Below, piece by piece: positions 10,339-22,276 of a stretch of 38,243 nucleotides of DNA (positions are counted from its first letter, which is position 1; every line of letters begins with the position of its first letter). This stretch comes from Mesotaenium endlicherianum. Lineage: Eukaryota > Streptophyta > Zygnematophyceae > Zygnematales > Mesotaeniaceae. A program made the position numbers and the translations under genes. A model generated the notes under the pieces. It saw only the letters and a list, made by a program, of their open reading frames with translations. It did no database searches and was not told the DNA's origin. Location: NCBI GenBank assembly GCA_009602735.1, contig WELA01010281.1, positions 123,976 through 162,218 of the forward strand. Direction: 5' to 3'.

Positions 10339-11032
10339 CGCCACAACAACTCCTGTCCTCTTGGTTAAGTGTACCCCTTATGCATTCACCCAAAAACTAC
10401 AGTTTTACTCGTGAACAAGACGCCTCAACTGGTATCTCCTTGGTGAAGGCAAGACTACTATTGTCTTCACCTGATACAAGGCAATTTTTATTTGCCTCCG
10501 GATAGGTGCCGTATTGTTTCATATTATTAATTGATTGCCTGGAAGTTCCGGGCCAACCAATTTTTAGTACGCTGCAAATTTTTGGCAATGACGGGACCGT
10601 TTAATTTCGTGAAAAAAAGGACCGGAGACAAGGAATTTGTCACGGCACATGACCAACTTTTTGGTCCGTTCCTCTCTAGCGATTTCATTTGACGGCTTCG
10701 ACCACGACGGTCGCAACAGTCACAACTCAACTGCACACACAACGCAAATGCATTCACTGACACGTATTGTCGTGTTCTGGGAGGAGTGTAACAAATGTGA
10801 CGGGCACACAAATTATTCCGGTGTGACGTGTCGCAGACGTCATGACATTTATGTGAGCAAAATGTGAGTTATCGTACGTTGTCCTCCTTGCGAGTGTCGC
10901 TCACATTTGGGAGTCGGGAAATGTCCAGCTCATTTGGAGTAATTTCCATTAGCGACTGCCACTTTTGGACAATAAAGAAAGGTACTGGGAGTTAGCTCTC
11001 TGCATGCTGTACATGCTGCTTAATCCTGCTTC
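10339..11032. other. Intergenic, nothing recognised
   Basis: No coding frame with convincing composition. It is likely the shared upstream region of the divergent minus-strand transposase gene and the plus-strand gene starting near 11033. Confidence 0.4.
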
Positions 11033-11595
11033 ATGCAGGAAGGATGGTCGACGAGGAAAAGAATGGCGTCCATTGCCATCTCAGCGGTGGACAACAAAAG
11101 CAACGACAGCAAGTCCAACGTTAATATCAGTATTAAGAATGCGAAGGTTATTTCTCCCTGTGTTGTCTTCAAAAAGTCTCACTTGTACAGAATTATGGCT
11201 CATCATTCAGAGTTGTACCTCCTGCAATCTCGTGATGAGAGTCTGAGCCTTGAGCAGCGACACGAAGCCTTGGCTTGGCATGCCTTATACAAAGGGCTTG
11301 AGGAAACTCAGGAATGCTTCAGAAGACAGGCCCTTGAGGAGCAACGAGCCGAGTCGAGACCGAAACGGGGGAGGCAGGCAGTAGAGAACTTGAGGCCTTG
11401 GTTGGCGAAAGGTAACACTATGGTGGTAGAGTTTCACAAGCACAAGGGCCCGAGTTTGTGGAAGTGGAGCAAGAAGGTGAAGGAGGGGGCCCGCTTGGCC
11501 ATGCAAGGTACATGATATATGCAGCTTAAGTGCATGTGCAAAATGCCCTGTGTTGTTCAATTCCTTTGGTTCGCTTGTTAGCTTAACAGTGGCCC

Positions 11596-11642
<47 letters not shown>

Positions 11643-12603
11643 GAATTCAGAGTTTAAAGTTTAGAATAAGAGTTACATAATTTCACGTTCTTGTAGATTC
11701 ATAGAGAGGGGAGAGGGAGGAGGGGGGAGGGGGGNAGAAGAGGAGGCTGGCATCCGCGTTAACACAAGCACCGGTGTGCAAGGGACCGGCAGAGAACCCC
11801 AATCTGTTCCCGGCCACAACCGCCAAGAAGAAAGGCAGAACTCCATGAGAGGTACACAGCCTCCTCACACTTTGAGAGCATGTGCATGCTAGACTGTCAA
11901 CTGACTCTGCTTGTTGGCCACACGGTCTTAGAAAGGGCTCAACTTCCATGTTATGAGTGCAGGCATTCCATGCGAAGAGGAGGTTTCCATTTCAATCCCA
12001 ATGTGGGGGAACAACAAAGGACGGCTATAAACAGGAGTGGGGAGATTGCAACAACAAGAAGTCTCCACAGAAATAGAGACTCCGGCCTCAACAAAGAATT
12101 TGTAAACTGTGCGCATGGTGAGTAGGGGCAAAATTGGTGGTGTCTCACTTCGTGTACTCCTTCTGCATGCTCATGCACATTGTAACAATCTCAGGCCCTC
12201 CGGCGTTGGCTGATAGATCACAAGCAAGGTATGAGCAGGCCCTGTCAGCGCAAGCGACACTCTAATGCTGCGTCTTGTGACTGTAGAGAAGAATACTCCG
12301 GAGGGAGGCACCTGCGGTACGTATTCGACCAGTTTAAAGAAAAGGACGCCAAAATCCAAAGCGCCGCCACGTAGGAGGCCTCCAGCTAGGAAGTCAGTCC
12401 AGACAAACAAGAAAATGAAGCAGGCTGCAACTTCAGGCGGGGGTTCCGCTGCTCCAACAACTAAGAAGAACCAGCAACGAAAGGAACGCCGCGTGTCCTC
12501 CGTGGAAAAGGAGGACACGGCAACACAGCTCTGTGAGGCAGAGACAACAAGCTCAGGTGGGCAAAAGATCGATTGGACTCCCTGTTGCACGCAAGTTCGC
12601 TGA
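11033..12603 (+). CDS. Exon-like pieces of an unrecognised basic protein gene
   Basis: Several plus-strand open stretches look like exons. The first (11033 to about 11507) encodes a charged helical segment with RDESLSLEQRHEALAWHALY and ends at donor CAAG|GTACATG. A short open piece lies near 11745-11850. A third (about 11960-12117) ends at a near-perfect donor, GCATG|GTGAGTAGG. The last (about 12285-12603) is Lys/Arg-rich with many Thr, Ser and Gly residues, as in a disordered nuclear tail, and ends in TGA. I do not recognise the protein. Joining of the pieces is uncertain; a (CT)n tract and an undetermined base at 11735 fall in the putative introns or exon 2. Confidence 0.35.
11598..11641 (+). 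repeat. (CT)n microsatellite
   Basis: About 22 uninterrupted CT units, inside the putative first intron of the plus-strand gene. Confidence 0.98.
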
Positions 12604-13053
12604 TGCACGTATATCTCAAGAGTTCGGCATCAATGGTGCACCTCTTGTAAAAATATGCACGAGGGTAGGTCTACACATGATCGTCAGTTAAGAAACTGGA
12701 GCGCTTGTGAGGGATGATAGCATGCCAATATTGCGGCCACTCGAAGATACATTGTCACCCGTTTCATTTGCACTGAGCAAACTCTGATTACAAACCGAAG
12801 CCCCGGGAGCTGCGTGCTGTGGAGCTGCTTGCTGTGGATAGAACAAGGCGGGAGCAAGAGGAGTGCCAAAGGCCTGTGTACAATAAGGGGTGCTGAAAAA
12901 GATGCTCTGACAGCATGTGTAGAGAGCTAATGCAACAGTATGGCGGAAATGTTTGTTGTAAGAACATTTGGGGTACCAAAGTACATAGTACAGGACCTCA
13001 ACTTGTACCATTTTTTTTAATAAAAAAAATATATATCTCTTGTTCACAGGTGC
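12604..13053. other. Short unassigned stretch with a possible minus-strand exon
   Basis: A minus-strand frame (about 12890-12688) encodes a Pro/Ala/Gln-rich segment containing PALFYPQQAAPQHAAPGAS. It could be an exon remnant, but there is no supporting family match. An AT-rich run follows at 13010-13040. Confidence 0.25.
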
Positions 13054-13058
13054 TGTTG
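13054..13058 (+). repeat. Target-site duplication, left copy
   Basis: TGTTG directly precedes the LTR at 13059 and recurs exactly at 18900-18904 after the right LTR. Five bases is the normal length for LTR elements. Confidence 0.9.
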
Positions 13059-14319
13059 TGAAATGAATCTTGCTTATTCAAGATTAATATATTTCATTTA
13101 AATATATAAGATCAGAGATAGGTGGAAGCGTGTGAAATCAGGGAGCGATCTTCGCCCTTATAATGAATTCCGTTTACTCATCTACACCCCTTGACTCATT
13201 TACCGTAGTGTGCCATAGTTGCACACTAACACGAGGCACAAGTAAGAGGCGAGCTTGAGTACTTGAGCTTCTCCTTTAGAAAATCATGGCCTCTTGCCTA
13301 CCAAGCATGCAAGCATGTGTAGCACATGCACAACATCAGGGGACTGAATAGCAAAGGCTCTCTCATTCAGATGACCATAATGTAGCTAAAACACATCCCA
13401 CTGACTTAGGTACAAAACCATGGAATCTGTCCGCTGTGTGACCCCGAAATGTCAGAGGGCATAACTCTGCCAATACTACTCCAAATTGAGCAAACTCAAC
13501 GGCAACGGATGCATCTTGACGAGACCTTTTCGAAAAGTCCTAGTTTGTCCCATTTGGAGCGCAGAACAAAGCAGCCATGTCAATTTCCGTGAAGGCTGGG
13601 CATTAGAACGAACCCAAAAGTGCACACATGACTTGCAAGTAGAAATCCGACTGTAAAGCCTACTGTCAAGAATGAGGGACCACGAGATCCCAGCCTGCTA
13701 TGTACCTAGTGACCACCTGGTTGACCATGGCGCAAGGTGCGCCGTTTCGTGGAAAACCCGTTAAGTTGGGACCCACGGATCTAGGTATAACGACCATATT
13801 AATTGGTCGGTTGGCTGGAGTCCTAATTGTTCAGTTGACTGACGACGGCTCCGCCTACCCAGGAGTTAACCACACTGGTAGGACATCGGTTTAGCGAATC
13901 TCAGTCGACCTTCCGACTTTCAGTATACTACGGTCACATGTGCCAATTTACAAATAATGATCTAAATGAATGTATCTATCCTCAGCGTACTGAAGCTAAA
14001 TATACTGACTAATATGAGGAGAGCATACTATATGTCAACCTACTGATATTACATCCTTTATATAACTGATATACAAATCTCAGCAAACTATACTATGACA
14101 CAAAAGTCATTCTGTTGACCTTCTCAACGAGTCGAGCAAACTACACTGTGATACAAAAGTCATCCTGCTGACATTTTTGACAAAGTAAGTAAACTCGCAT
14201 TACATCGACATACATTCATTTAGATGAACTCGCACATGTGAGTATATTGACATAATACTTATTTAGTGTTATATTTATATATGCAATTAATTAAGTAAAT
14301 AATGAACAGATTCATTACA
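13059..14319 (-). repeat. Left (3') LTR of element 2, 1261 bp
   Basis: It starts TGAAATGAATC and ends GATTCATTACA on the plus strand, an imperfect terminal inverted repeat with TG...CA. It aligns with 17953-18899 along its length except for 314 bp (13827-14140) that are absent from the other copy. Confidence 0.93.
13827..14140 (+). repeat. 314-bp segment present only in the left LTR
   Basis: The right LTR joins ...gtcctaa directly to ctacactgtg... at 18720/18721. The left LTR has 314 extra bases between these words. The edges share only a two-base AA, and the tail of the segment is partly similar to the sequence after it. A deletion from the right LTR is the simplest reading. Confidence 0.8.
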
Positions 14320-14334
14320 ATCTCCCCAACTTAA
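14320..14334 (-). other. Polypurine tract of element 2
   Basis: On the minus strand AAGTTGGGGAGAT directly abuts the LTR start TGTAATG. This is the expected priming site for second-strand synthesis. Confidence 0.8.
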
Positions 14335-14336
14335 AT

Positions 14337-14355
14337 TGTTGTCGCCTCGACAACA
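14337..14355 (-). other. Hairpin beside the polypurine tract
   Basis: Perfect 8-bp stem TGTTGTCG/CGACAACA with a CCT loop (plus strand). A second copy of tract plus hairpin, with a different stem sequence, sits at 15204-15237. Confidence 0.7.
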
Positions 14356-17300
14356 CTCAGCATATGATACTTTTATTTAATAAGACACTTCACTCAACTA
14401 GGTGAAGCAAAGCAAGCAAACAAGACACGAGCGTAATGTATTCACCTACCCAGAGCAAGTGAAAATAAATCACAACAAACTGTCATGCAAGCAATCATCT
14501 GACTTCACAATCAAAACTGAAGACATGCATAGACATACCTATACTCACAACAGTCCTTCCAGTTGAAAGACACAATAGAGCAGCTCACAACATGCACACC
14601 ACACCCAAATCAAACAGCCTCCTTTCGAGGTCAAACAATGAAAGAATGTCATTAAGGCTCAGCATACTGAACAAAGCCTTTTCTCCTTCTCTTGGTCTTT
14701 AACTCCGGCCGTGCTCACACCTTGAAAGATCCTCACAAGCAATTTCTTGTGACTTAGGTACCTGCTCAAAATTCAGCAAACTGAAGGAAGAGGGAGACCA
14801 ACTGATTTGATGACATTAAATGCCCTTACAAGATAAGTTTCATCAGGTTAATGAGTCCAAGAAAATTTTAAATTTTAACCACATTTTCAAAACACACTAA
14901 GTTCAAAGAAATATATGGTTTTGAGCAATATGCTGGTCACCTCAAGCAGGTCCCTGATGTGCCATGCACTATTGCTACCAATCCCAACTTATGGTAATGT
15001 ACTTACTCAGTTAGTACGTACACTCGCTCAGGCAGTGTATTGCAACTCACAGTCCACACCAGTCAGTCACTGATGCTCCTGATATTAATGCAGTACATAC
15101 ATAGGATGTGGCAGTGTATGACCCAGTTAGTACATACACTTGCTGCTGAGTATGCAGGTAAGCACAGCGTACTGAATACTCCTAATACACATCCCATCTT
15201 CCTCTCCCCAACTTAAATAGCTGTCGACCCGACAGCTCTAACCACATAAGCACACCAAAAAGTGCCTACGACTCCGCATCATAGGAACCACACAGAGTGA
15301 CAGTCACAGAGGATTGCGGAGGTACAAGTGGGTGGAGGAGAATCAACAAAGGAACACTGAGAGAGGACACAAAGTGCAAACACCCAAGTCAGCAAGAAAG
15401 AAAGTCCCCCCCCTCCCCAAAAAAAAATTGTCCATTTTTCAGGATTAGAGCAACGCCTAGAGTGGCATAGGGTAGAGTGTACTGCCATTCAGACCCTCTC
15501 ACCATAAATCTCTATCCATGAATAACCCAATTTCAAGCCAGCGTATTACACCCCTCCATTTGGAAGTGTAGATAGCTTGCTATGAGATAAAGACAACCGG
15601 CCCCATTAGTAAGTTTCTCTAATACCAAAGAGTAGCTCAGTTAGCTGACACTACCTACGCATGCATACAATGACTCATACCAGTCATTCCTAGCAAGACA
15701 TACGCCAAAATGACAACCACCAAATAGTGAGAGTCAACAATCCAAGTGAAAAGGGAACAGAAACAACCAACTGTATCATAGTTATGATGTTACAGGATAC
15801 TCCCTCCTTCAGGCCTTACTGCCTGAAGTTGCCCAGAGGACAGGTGGGGAAGCGTCACGCGGCAGCGTTCAGCATGCCAACTCCTCGGCCTCTTTCCACC
15901 TGTATGTCACCATTGCTTCACACTCTGCTTGTTGGTCTCAGTCTGTCAAACAGACAACAAGCCAGTGTGTAAGTTGCCTTTCATGAGCTTAGCTACGCGT
16001 GGTAAACACCACACCCTAGCTGCATCAGTCTACTCAAGATCTGATGACTCCATCTTACATAGTTCCCGGGAGGGCGAGGCAAACATTGGGATCACATAGA
16101 CTCAACCAATGACATTGGGTAAACTCAGTATAGCTCAAAACTAAGTTCCTCTCTGGAGGCACATACATGGCACCTATTGCAATTGCAGCAAGCACTTAGC
16201 AAGCCAATAACAACAGCGTGCATAAATCATTGGTAAGACTTTTGCAGTGCAACCCCAAGCTAGCAAGAACAATGTTTGTGCATCAGACTGAACAAGATCA
16301 TTCAAGCCATGCATTGCGAGAACGTCTATAATGTCGATGGTCTCTTCTGTCTTTACTCAGGTGTGCATAGTGAATCTAATACAGCAGGGCCCATTTTACA
16401 CCTGCTCTACGGTATGCTAACGGCGATCCACTACCTCTAGCACCCGGGATGCAAATTCCATGCACCTGACGCATATACAAATGCACCTTGCATGCTACCT
16501 AGCATGTGTCTCTAGCGAGCTCAGTTAGCTGCAAGGCCGGCAGAAACTTAGCACACTGCTAATATGCCCAGATCGTCCCTATGACGAAGACACAAACCTC
16601 CTTACACTTGACCAAGTGTACAGGTGGCATCCAAAAACAAATAGCCAACTGGACCTAAGGCAAGTAGTCAAACCCCCTCTAGTATCCACGTTGACTTTCC
16701 ATACGTCAGTCAACACACCGTACAGACCTAAGTCTCAATATGCTCATCTATTGGATTATCTCGCTGGCTCCGACGAGCCACAATCTCATAGTAAGATATG
16801 TCACGCACCAAGCATGGCAACACCAAGAGCTAGTTCAGCTCAAGCACTCAAAGTACTCATTCATCGCGGCTGCTCTCGGACACTTATCCTCTAATAAGTC
16901 ATGCAAACTAAAGAGAGTTAAAGCGAAGCCCTTGCGTCCATGAACCCAAGCCCTTAAACCCTTCAACCACATTAGGTCAAATAATCCAGCAAACTCACTT
17001 AACCCAAGTCAACAATCACATAAGATCCGCATCCAAAAACCTCTGCACATCGACTAGACTTATCTTAAGCTTAAACCCCAAGCTCCTACGATCCCATCAA
17101 GCACCACAAAAGCACCGTCTCACACATAGCATTCAAGCACAAGGCACATACCCTAAACCTTCTAGCACACGTCAATGTGGCAAACGAGAGGAGCACAGAA
17201 TGTCACAGCCATGGTTGGGAAAAGAGGGTATCTGTAGAATGCCATTGTTGCTGTTGAAGCCTCTTCTCATAGAAGTTGCAACATGCTGAAGCTTGTGGAC

Positions 17301-17939
17301 GACGTAGTGCACTTGGACCGTGGCGACGAAAACCTGTCGTAATCCATACTTGGAAACTTAAGTTAGTAAATCATGTGTGCACGCACTGTCTCATTTGCTC
17401 AACACATGCAGCTATACCCAAGCTTCCTCAACCTAGCTACCACACACGTAATGAGAGAGGTACGTCTCTTGCAAAGCAACAAGCTTAAACCCAAAGCGAT
17501 AGCACAACAGACTGACAAGTCCTCTAGCACCGCTGGAGTGCACACCCCTCTCTATACTAGCCGTGGATTGCATATAACAACACACAACGACTATGATCAA
17601 CTGAGGTAAATGAGTCATATCCAGCTTGCTATGATGCAACTCCCTTGAGGCTGCCCTTGATGCTTGCAGACACCTCTTCCATCAAGCCTCCAAGTTAGGC
17701 TTCCCGTTGCGTGGATCTGTACACAAGAGGCTAGGAAAGTCAACTTAGTATGCCGCATAGTACATTGAGCCTAGAGACACACTAGGTGAGCAAGTGGAAG
17801 GATCCTGGACAAGATGTGCAATGCTCTACATCATACACTTCCCAACCTTCACCTAGACTCATCATACCACATAAGTAAGCCTCACACACCTACCTCATGA
17901 GACAAAGAAGACGAGCACGGACATTCAAGAAAAGACTTA
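14356..17939. other. Internal region of element 2, non-coding
   Basis: No frame longer than about 92 codons and none with retroelement motifs. Many short stop-dense stretches. It includes a second polypurine-tract-and-hairpin block at 15204-15237 and a C8/A9 run near 15407-15427. Nothing else was recognised. Confidence 0.8.
15204..15237 (-). repeat. Second polypurine-tract/hairpin block inside element 2
   Basis: The plus strand repeats CTCCCCAACTTAAAT (also 14322-14336), followed by a perfect 8-bp hairpin AGCTGTCG-ACC-CGACAGCT. Most stem positions match the first copy, and those that differ do so in compensating pairs. It may be an internal second-strand start or the relic of an older LTR junction. 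Confidence 0.7.
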
Positions 17940-17952
17940 GCTCCGATACCAC
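17939..17952 (-). other. Primer-binding site of element 2
   Basis: TGGTATCGGAGCTAAG on the minus strand, one base from the right LTR. It equals the element 1 site at 15 of 16 positions and differs by one base from the common plant initiator-Met tRNA site. Confidence 0.85.
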
Positions 17953-18899
17953 TGAAATGAATCTTGCTTATTCAAGATGATTATATTTCATTTAAATATA
18001 TAAGATCAGAGACAGGTGGAAGCGTGTGAAATCAGGGAGCGATCTTCGCCCTTATAATGAATTCCGTTTACTCATCTACACTCCTTGACTCATTTACCGT
18101 AGTGTGCCATAGTTGCACACTAACACGAGGCACTAGTAAGAGGCGAGCTTGAGTACTTGAGCTTCTCCTTTAGAAACTCATGGCCTCTTGCCTACCAGGT
18201 ATGCAAGCATGTATAGCACATGCACAACATCAGGGGACTGAATAGCAAAGGCGCTCTTATTCAGATGACCATAATGTAGCTAAAACACATCCCACTGACT
18301 TAGGTACAAAACCATGGAATCTGTCCGCTGTGTGACCCCGAAATGTCAGAGGGCATAACTCTGCCAATACTACTCCAAATTGAGCAAACTCAACGGCAAC
18401 GGATGCATCTTGACGAGACCTTTTCGAAAAGTCCTAGTTCGTCCCATTTGCAGCGCAAAACAAAGCAGCCATGTCAATTTCCGTGAAGGCTGGTCATTAG
18501 AACGAACCCAAAAGTGCACACATGACTTGCAAGTAGAAATCCGACTGTAAAGCCTACTGTCCAGAATGAGGGATCACGAGATCCCAGCCTGCTATGTACC
18601 TAGTGACCACGTGGTTGACCATGGCGCAAGGTGCGCCGTTTCATGGGAAACCCGTTAAGTTGGGACCTACGGATCTAGGTATAACGACCATATTAATTGG
18701 TCGGTTGACTGAAGTCCTAACTACACTGTGATACAAAAGTCATTCTGCTGACATTTTTGACAAAGTAAGTAAACTCGCATTACCTCGACATACATTCATT
18801 TAGATGAACTCGCACATGTGAGTATATTGACATAATACTTATTTAGTGTTATATTTATATATGCAATTAATTAAATAAATAATGAACAGATTCATTACA
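17953..18899 (-). repeat. Right (5') LTR of element 2, 947 bp
   Basis: Same ends as the left LTR and directly next to the primer-binding site, so it is the promoter-bearing 5' LTR. It lacks the 314-bp block of the left copy. Confidence 0.93.
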
Positions 18900-18904
18900 T
18901 GTTG
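18900..18904 (+). repeat. Target-site duplication, right copy
   Basis: TGTTG immediately after the right LTR, identical to 13054-13058. Confidence 0.9.
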
Positions 18905-19173
18905 TTAGTAACATACACTGATTCCATGATGCACACCACAAATTTGCTATGCGCAGAGACTCCAATTGCTACAGTGCAGGACACTGACACAAGTACACAT
19001 GCATAGTTTTTGATATTATGTTACTCTACATTATTCGTCACTCAACTTCACACAACCACGCATGTGCACTGGAGGAGGCATGAAAGTGATTTGATTTTCA
19101 ATTGTTACTTCGACTGCATACATCCCCAAGAGTAAGGAGGATAGACTGATGCTTCTCTGTAGCAACAAGGCAC

Positions 19174-20329
19174 CTACACCCCTAACACAAGCTTCTCAAA
19201 AGCGTATGTACAAATATATGACTCAGACGCTAGTGCTGCAACTAATGTAACCTGTCCGTAAAACAAAATGAAGTACTGTACAAGGAGCTCAAAGAGGGGC
19301 CTTGCAACAGTAAGGGCCACATATGTACAATCATTGGGACCTCGTAAAAGGCCCTCATCCTGCACAGCTTCCATCGCTCTCGGCTTCCAGGTTAAAGCAT
19401 CATCATCCTCCGACTTTGCCCTCCACAACTGCACATCCACAATAGCATTTAGTGTGTTAGATGGAGGCGCAACAGTGCCAAAACTACCTGCCATTGCATA
19501 TTGGGCACAAACAACAGAGGAATTGTCCACCTCAAATCCTTCACATCAAGAACTGCCTACCTCCACTCCTCCCATGTAGCAGACAGAGCACATGTTGAAA
19601 CTTAAACCGCTTTCTTCCACAGCAACATCCTCACCCTCAGCTTCAATAGTTCTTCTTGCACGCGTTTGGGTGCCCATGTATCACCCAGACACTTTCTGTG
19701 GGATTGAATTGCTTCTGATCTCAAGTCTCGCAATTTATCCAAATCGTATGAGGCTTTTTCTGACATCTGTACTAACTCCTTCATCCATTGGGCAATATCA
19801 TTTGTGACTCCATCAAACTCTCTCTTCCTATTTGGCCCCATCTCCTCAACTGGATCGTCATCAATTAGCTGGAGAGTTGCCACTACATCCATAGCTGGCA
19901 CTACATCTCCCTGTGATCCCTCAGGTTCTAATAATGGAGCTTTGCCCTTGTCTGATGTTGATGCCATGACAACACAACTTTGTCCTCCCCTAGAGCTAGC
20001 TAACGAGGCCTGTTTCTCAGACGGAAGGCTTGATCATAAAAGGCTGCAGCCTTTCTTTTGACATAAGATAAATGCTGATTAATGATCATGTTTATATCTA
20101 AATTCGCCATTGCATGACTCTGGATGACCTCCAGACGAGTGATGTCATATGCAAGACTACTTTTCAAGGTGTCAATCCTTTTGATTTCCACTTTGGTTTC
20201 CTCTATAAATTCTTGCAGCTCAACACATAAATTGCTATGGCGCTGTTTCTTAGTTGGACTCACCGGTCCCTCATCAGCACTGCTTGTACCTTGTTATTCT
20301 TCACCCCCTTTGCTTTTGGACATTGGCAT
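19174..20329 (-). pseudogene. Decayed unknown gene, charged helical protein
   Basis: A plausible start is ATG 20329 (MPMSKSKGGEE), interrupted after 11 codons by in-frame TAA (20296-20294). The same frame then continues to 20000 with SPTKKQRHSNLCVELQEFIE and a helical region. A one-base shift near 20005 leads into 19967-19602, which has VTNDIAQWMKELVQMSEKAS and reads as coding. A further piece at 19530-19174 may be another exon. No known domain was recognised. The composition suggests an accessory helical or DNA-associated protein, but I assign no function. The stop and the frame shift imply it is broken, unless these are sequence errors. Confidence 0.4.
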
Positions 20330-21591
20330 GTACAGGCTGTTGTCGCTCACTCACAAGACAATGCAGTGTATGAATGATAGAAGCTAGCACAACTTAAAGA
20401 GAAAGAGGGCCCGACTTTGTGACCAACCTAAAATCTTGATATCGAATTCATCACAAGCACCACAAGGAACGGAAAAACTCGCCTGACATGCACACAACAG
20501 TCTATCTACGCACTAGCCGAGGGTCCCATCTGTGGATACATTTGTCTTCCATGTAGGAATGTACACCTGAGCCACTTACATGCAGCCATGTCTCTGCATG
20601 TGCATTTAAAAACAGTGCTCAATAGAGGTATCGAAGGACAAGGTTGGATGTTTTCGACTCGCAGGCGCAGGCGCTCGGGTTTGACGATCAAACGTAATTC
20701 AACGTCAGTGATTATGTCCAAGAACCAAGAGTCGTTCAACCACGTCCAACCTCTGTGCACAAAGCAACCAAGCGCGAGCAAAATTTGAACTTTGTGTTGA
20801 ACGTACTTCAAGAGACCGAAATATCTGGTCACGCACACGCTTTACTTCGCTGAAGCAAATGACAACAAGATACCGTGAATGGCATATATATAACCGCCAA
20901 ATGGTGGAACATTTTGCGGGCCACAGCAAGATGTCCTTCAGAGGTTTTCACACAATTATATTTTTGAATAGTATACCACTTGAAAATGAGATAACCTTCT
21001 GTAATAAATTGGTTACGAAGCATGGCCTTCCCGAAGTTTCAATCCTTTGTCTGCTCGTTCGAGAAATGTGCATGAGGTTGACAAAAGCATAATGTTTGTT
21101 TCAGGAGCAATGCAATAGTATGACGAAAATTTACGTAAATGAAGTGTAAAAGGGTGGAATGGCTTTAGGGTTGCGACCCAATCCATTATCACGCTCCACA
21201 GGGTCGCATGTGTGGGCACATCAACTTTTCCACTACACCATACTAGGCCATACTGACGGTGACGACATCCAAACTACATTACTAATGACGTCCTATCATC
21301 CACGGAGTACCACTAAAGTCGAAGCTAGCCCAACATCGATGCCGACATCACCGCCCAAAGATGCCGAACTCAGTAGTGAAGGTAATGCACCTTCGCGGAC
21401 CACTTTCCCTCCATGAGCCAAATTCGCAAATTTAACGCCAATTTTTCCAAGGATGACTTCCCTCCACTCTCTCTTCATTTTGTACCCATAGAGTGCAACA
21501 TGAGGGGCCCTTTTACTCTCAAACCCGTTCTCTCCCCATTTTAAAAGCGCACCACCACTTTTAGTCACCGAGCTACTACAGACACGCCTAC
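20330..21591. other. Intergenic, nothing recognised
   Basis: Only short frames in both strands without motif or composition support. It separates the minus-strand unknown gene from the plus-strand RING gene and likely contains both promoters. Confidence 0.5.
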
Positions 21592-22276
21592 ATGTGTCAC
21601 AATATAGCACTAGCACCAGACAAGGAAATCTCTGCTATGGTGGATGAGCACATGTCAGAGGACTCTACTTTTGCAGAATGTATTTGTTCCATATGTTTAG
21701 GTGAGAACGCGCTTGTGTTTTTCTTGTTGTGCGAGATATTCAGTGCAATGAGCACGAGGTCAGCGGTTCAGATTTCAACACTCTGCACAATTCTAAAAGC
21801 GGTCCTGGACTGCATCCACATTTTTGTTTGGCAGATATTATGAACACACCCGTGGAGGTACAAGATTGCGACCACAGGTTCTGCAAAAGGTGTATTGAGA
21901 CAGCACTTGAAAAAGGGTAAGTCCTGGTCTTAATAGTTACCTTCCCTCAATGACTGGTGCTACAATTTATGAATGGCACTCAAGTGTGTAACTAAATAAT
22001 ATGTGCAGCCCACTATCATCTGCAGGATTCTCCACACACAGATAAGCCACATAATATTCTAACAGCGGTGTGTTGCTGTTTTTCCTCGTGCACCGATTTC
22101 CTTGCAGTAGGGGCAAGTGTCCCCTTTGTAGGAAGCCTGCCACCCAACGGGGATGCCGACGATTGGATGCTCGTATGTGTGCACTGATGCACAAACTTCG
22201 TTCCACTACCGACGGTTGTACACTTGTCAACAGTTTAAAACCGTTAGAAACAAGTGACTGCGTGGGTGGCGACTAA
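21592..22276 (+). CDS. Small RING finger protein (putative E3 ubiquitin ligase), three exons
   Basis: Exons 21592-21700, 21835-21916 and 22108-22276 join in phase to 119 residues. Donors are TTTAG|GTGAGA and AAAGG|GTAAGT; acceptors are TTTGGCAG and CCTTGCAG. Introns are 134 and 191 nt. The RING runs across all exons: CSIC, then CDHRFCKRC after 12 residues, then CPLC, a C3HC4 pattern with normal spacing. RING proteins recruit E2 enzymes and ligate ubiquitin. After the RING come about 45 residues (RRLDARMCALMHKLRST) without a known domain. Start could be ATG 21592 or 21637. The gene may be longer and splice into the domain at 22627, but the TAA at 22274 closes this model. This is the cleanest spliced gene in the window. 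Confidence 0.8.

Larger units (their letters stand above)
13059..18899 (-). mobile_element. Complete non-autonomous LTR retrotransposon (LARD type, element 2)
   Basis: Two LTRs (13059-14319 and 17953-18899) flank a 3.6-kb internal region, with a TGTTG duplication on both sides. A primer site next to the right LTR and a polypurine tract next to the left LTR show that it is transcribed on the minus strand. The internal region has no gag, protease, RT or integrase in any frame. By eye the shared parts of the LTRs differ at roughly 25-30 positions, so it is not recent, but its ends are intact. It must rely on proteins from another element; the primer site nearly matches that of element 1. Confidence 0.93.

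Noticed and set aside
15204..15237. Intrinsic terminator or riboswitch
   Set aside because: The hairpin has no U-tract in context and the DNA is eukaryotic; it repeats the polypurine-tract neighbourhood of the element.
15207..15490. Small protein-coding genes inside element 2
   Set aside because: The few frames of 60-90 codons have no motif, random composition and no splice support.
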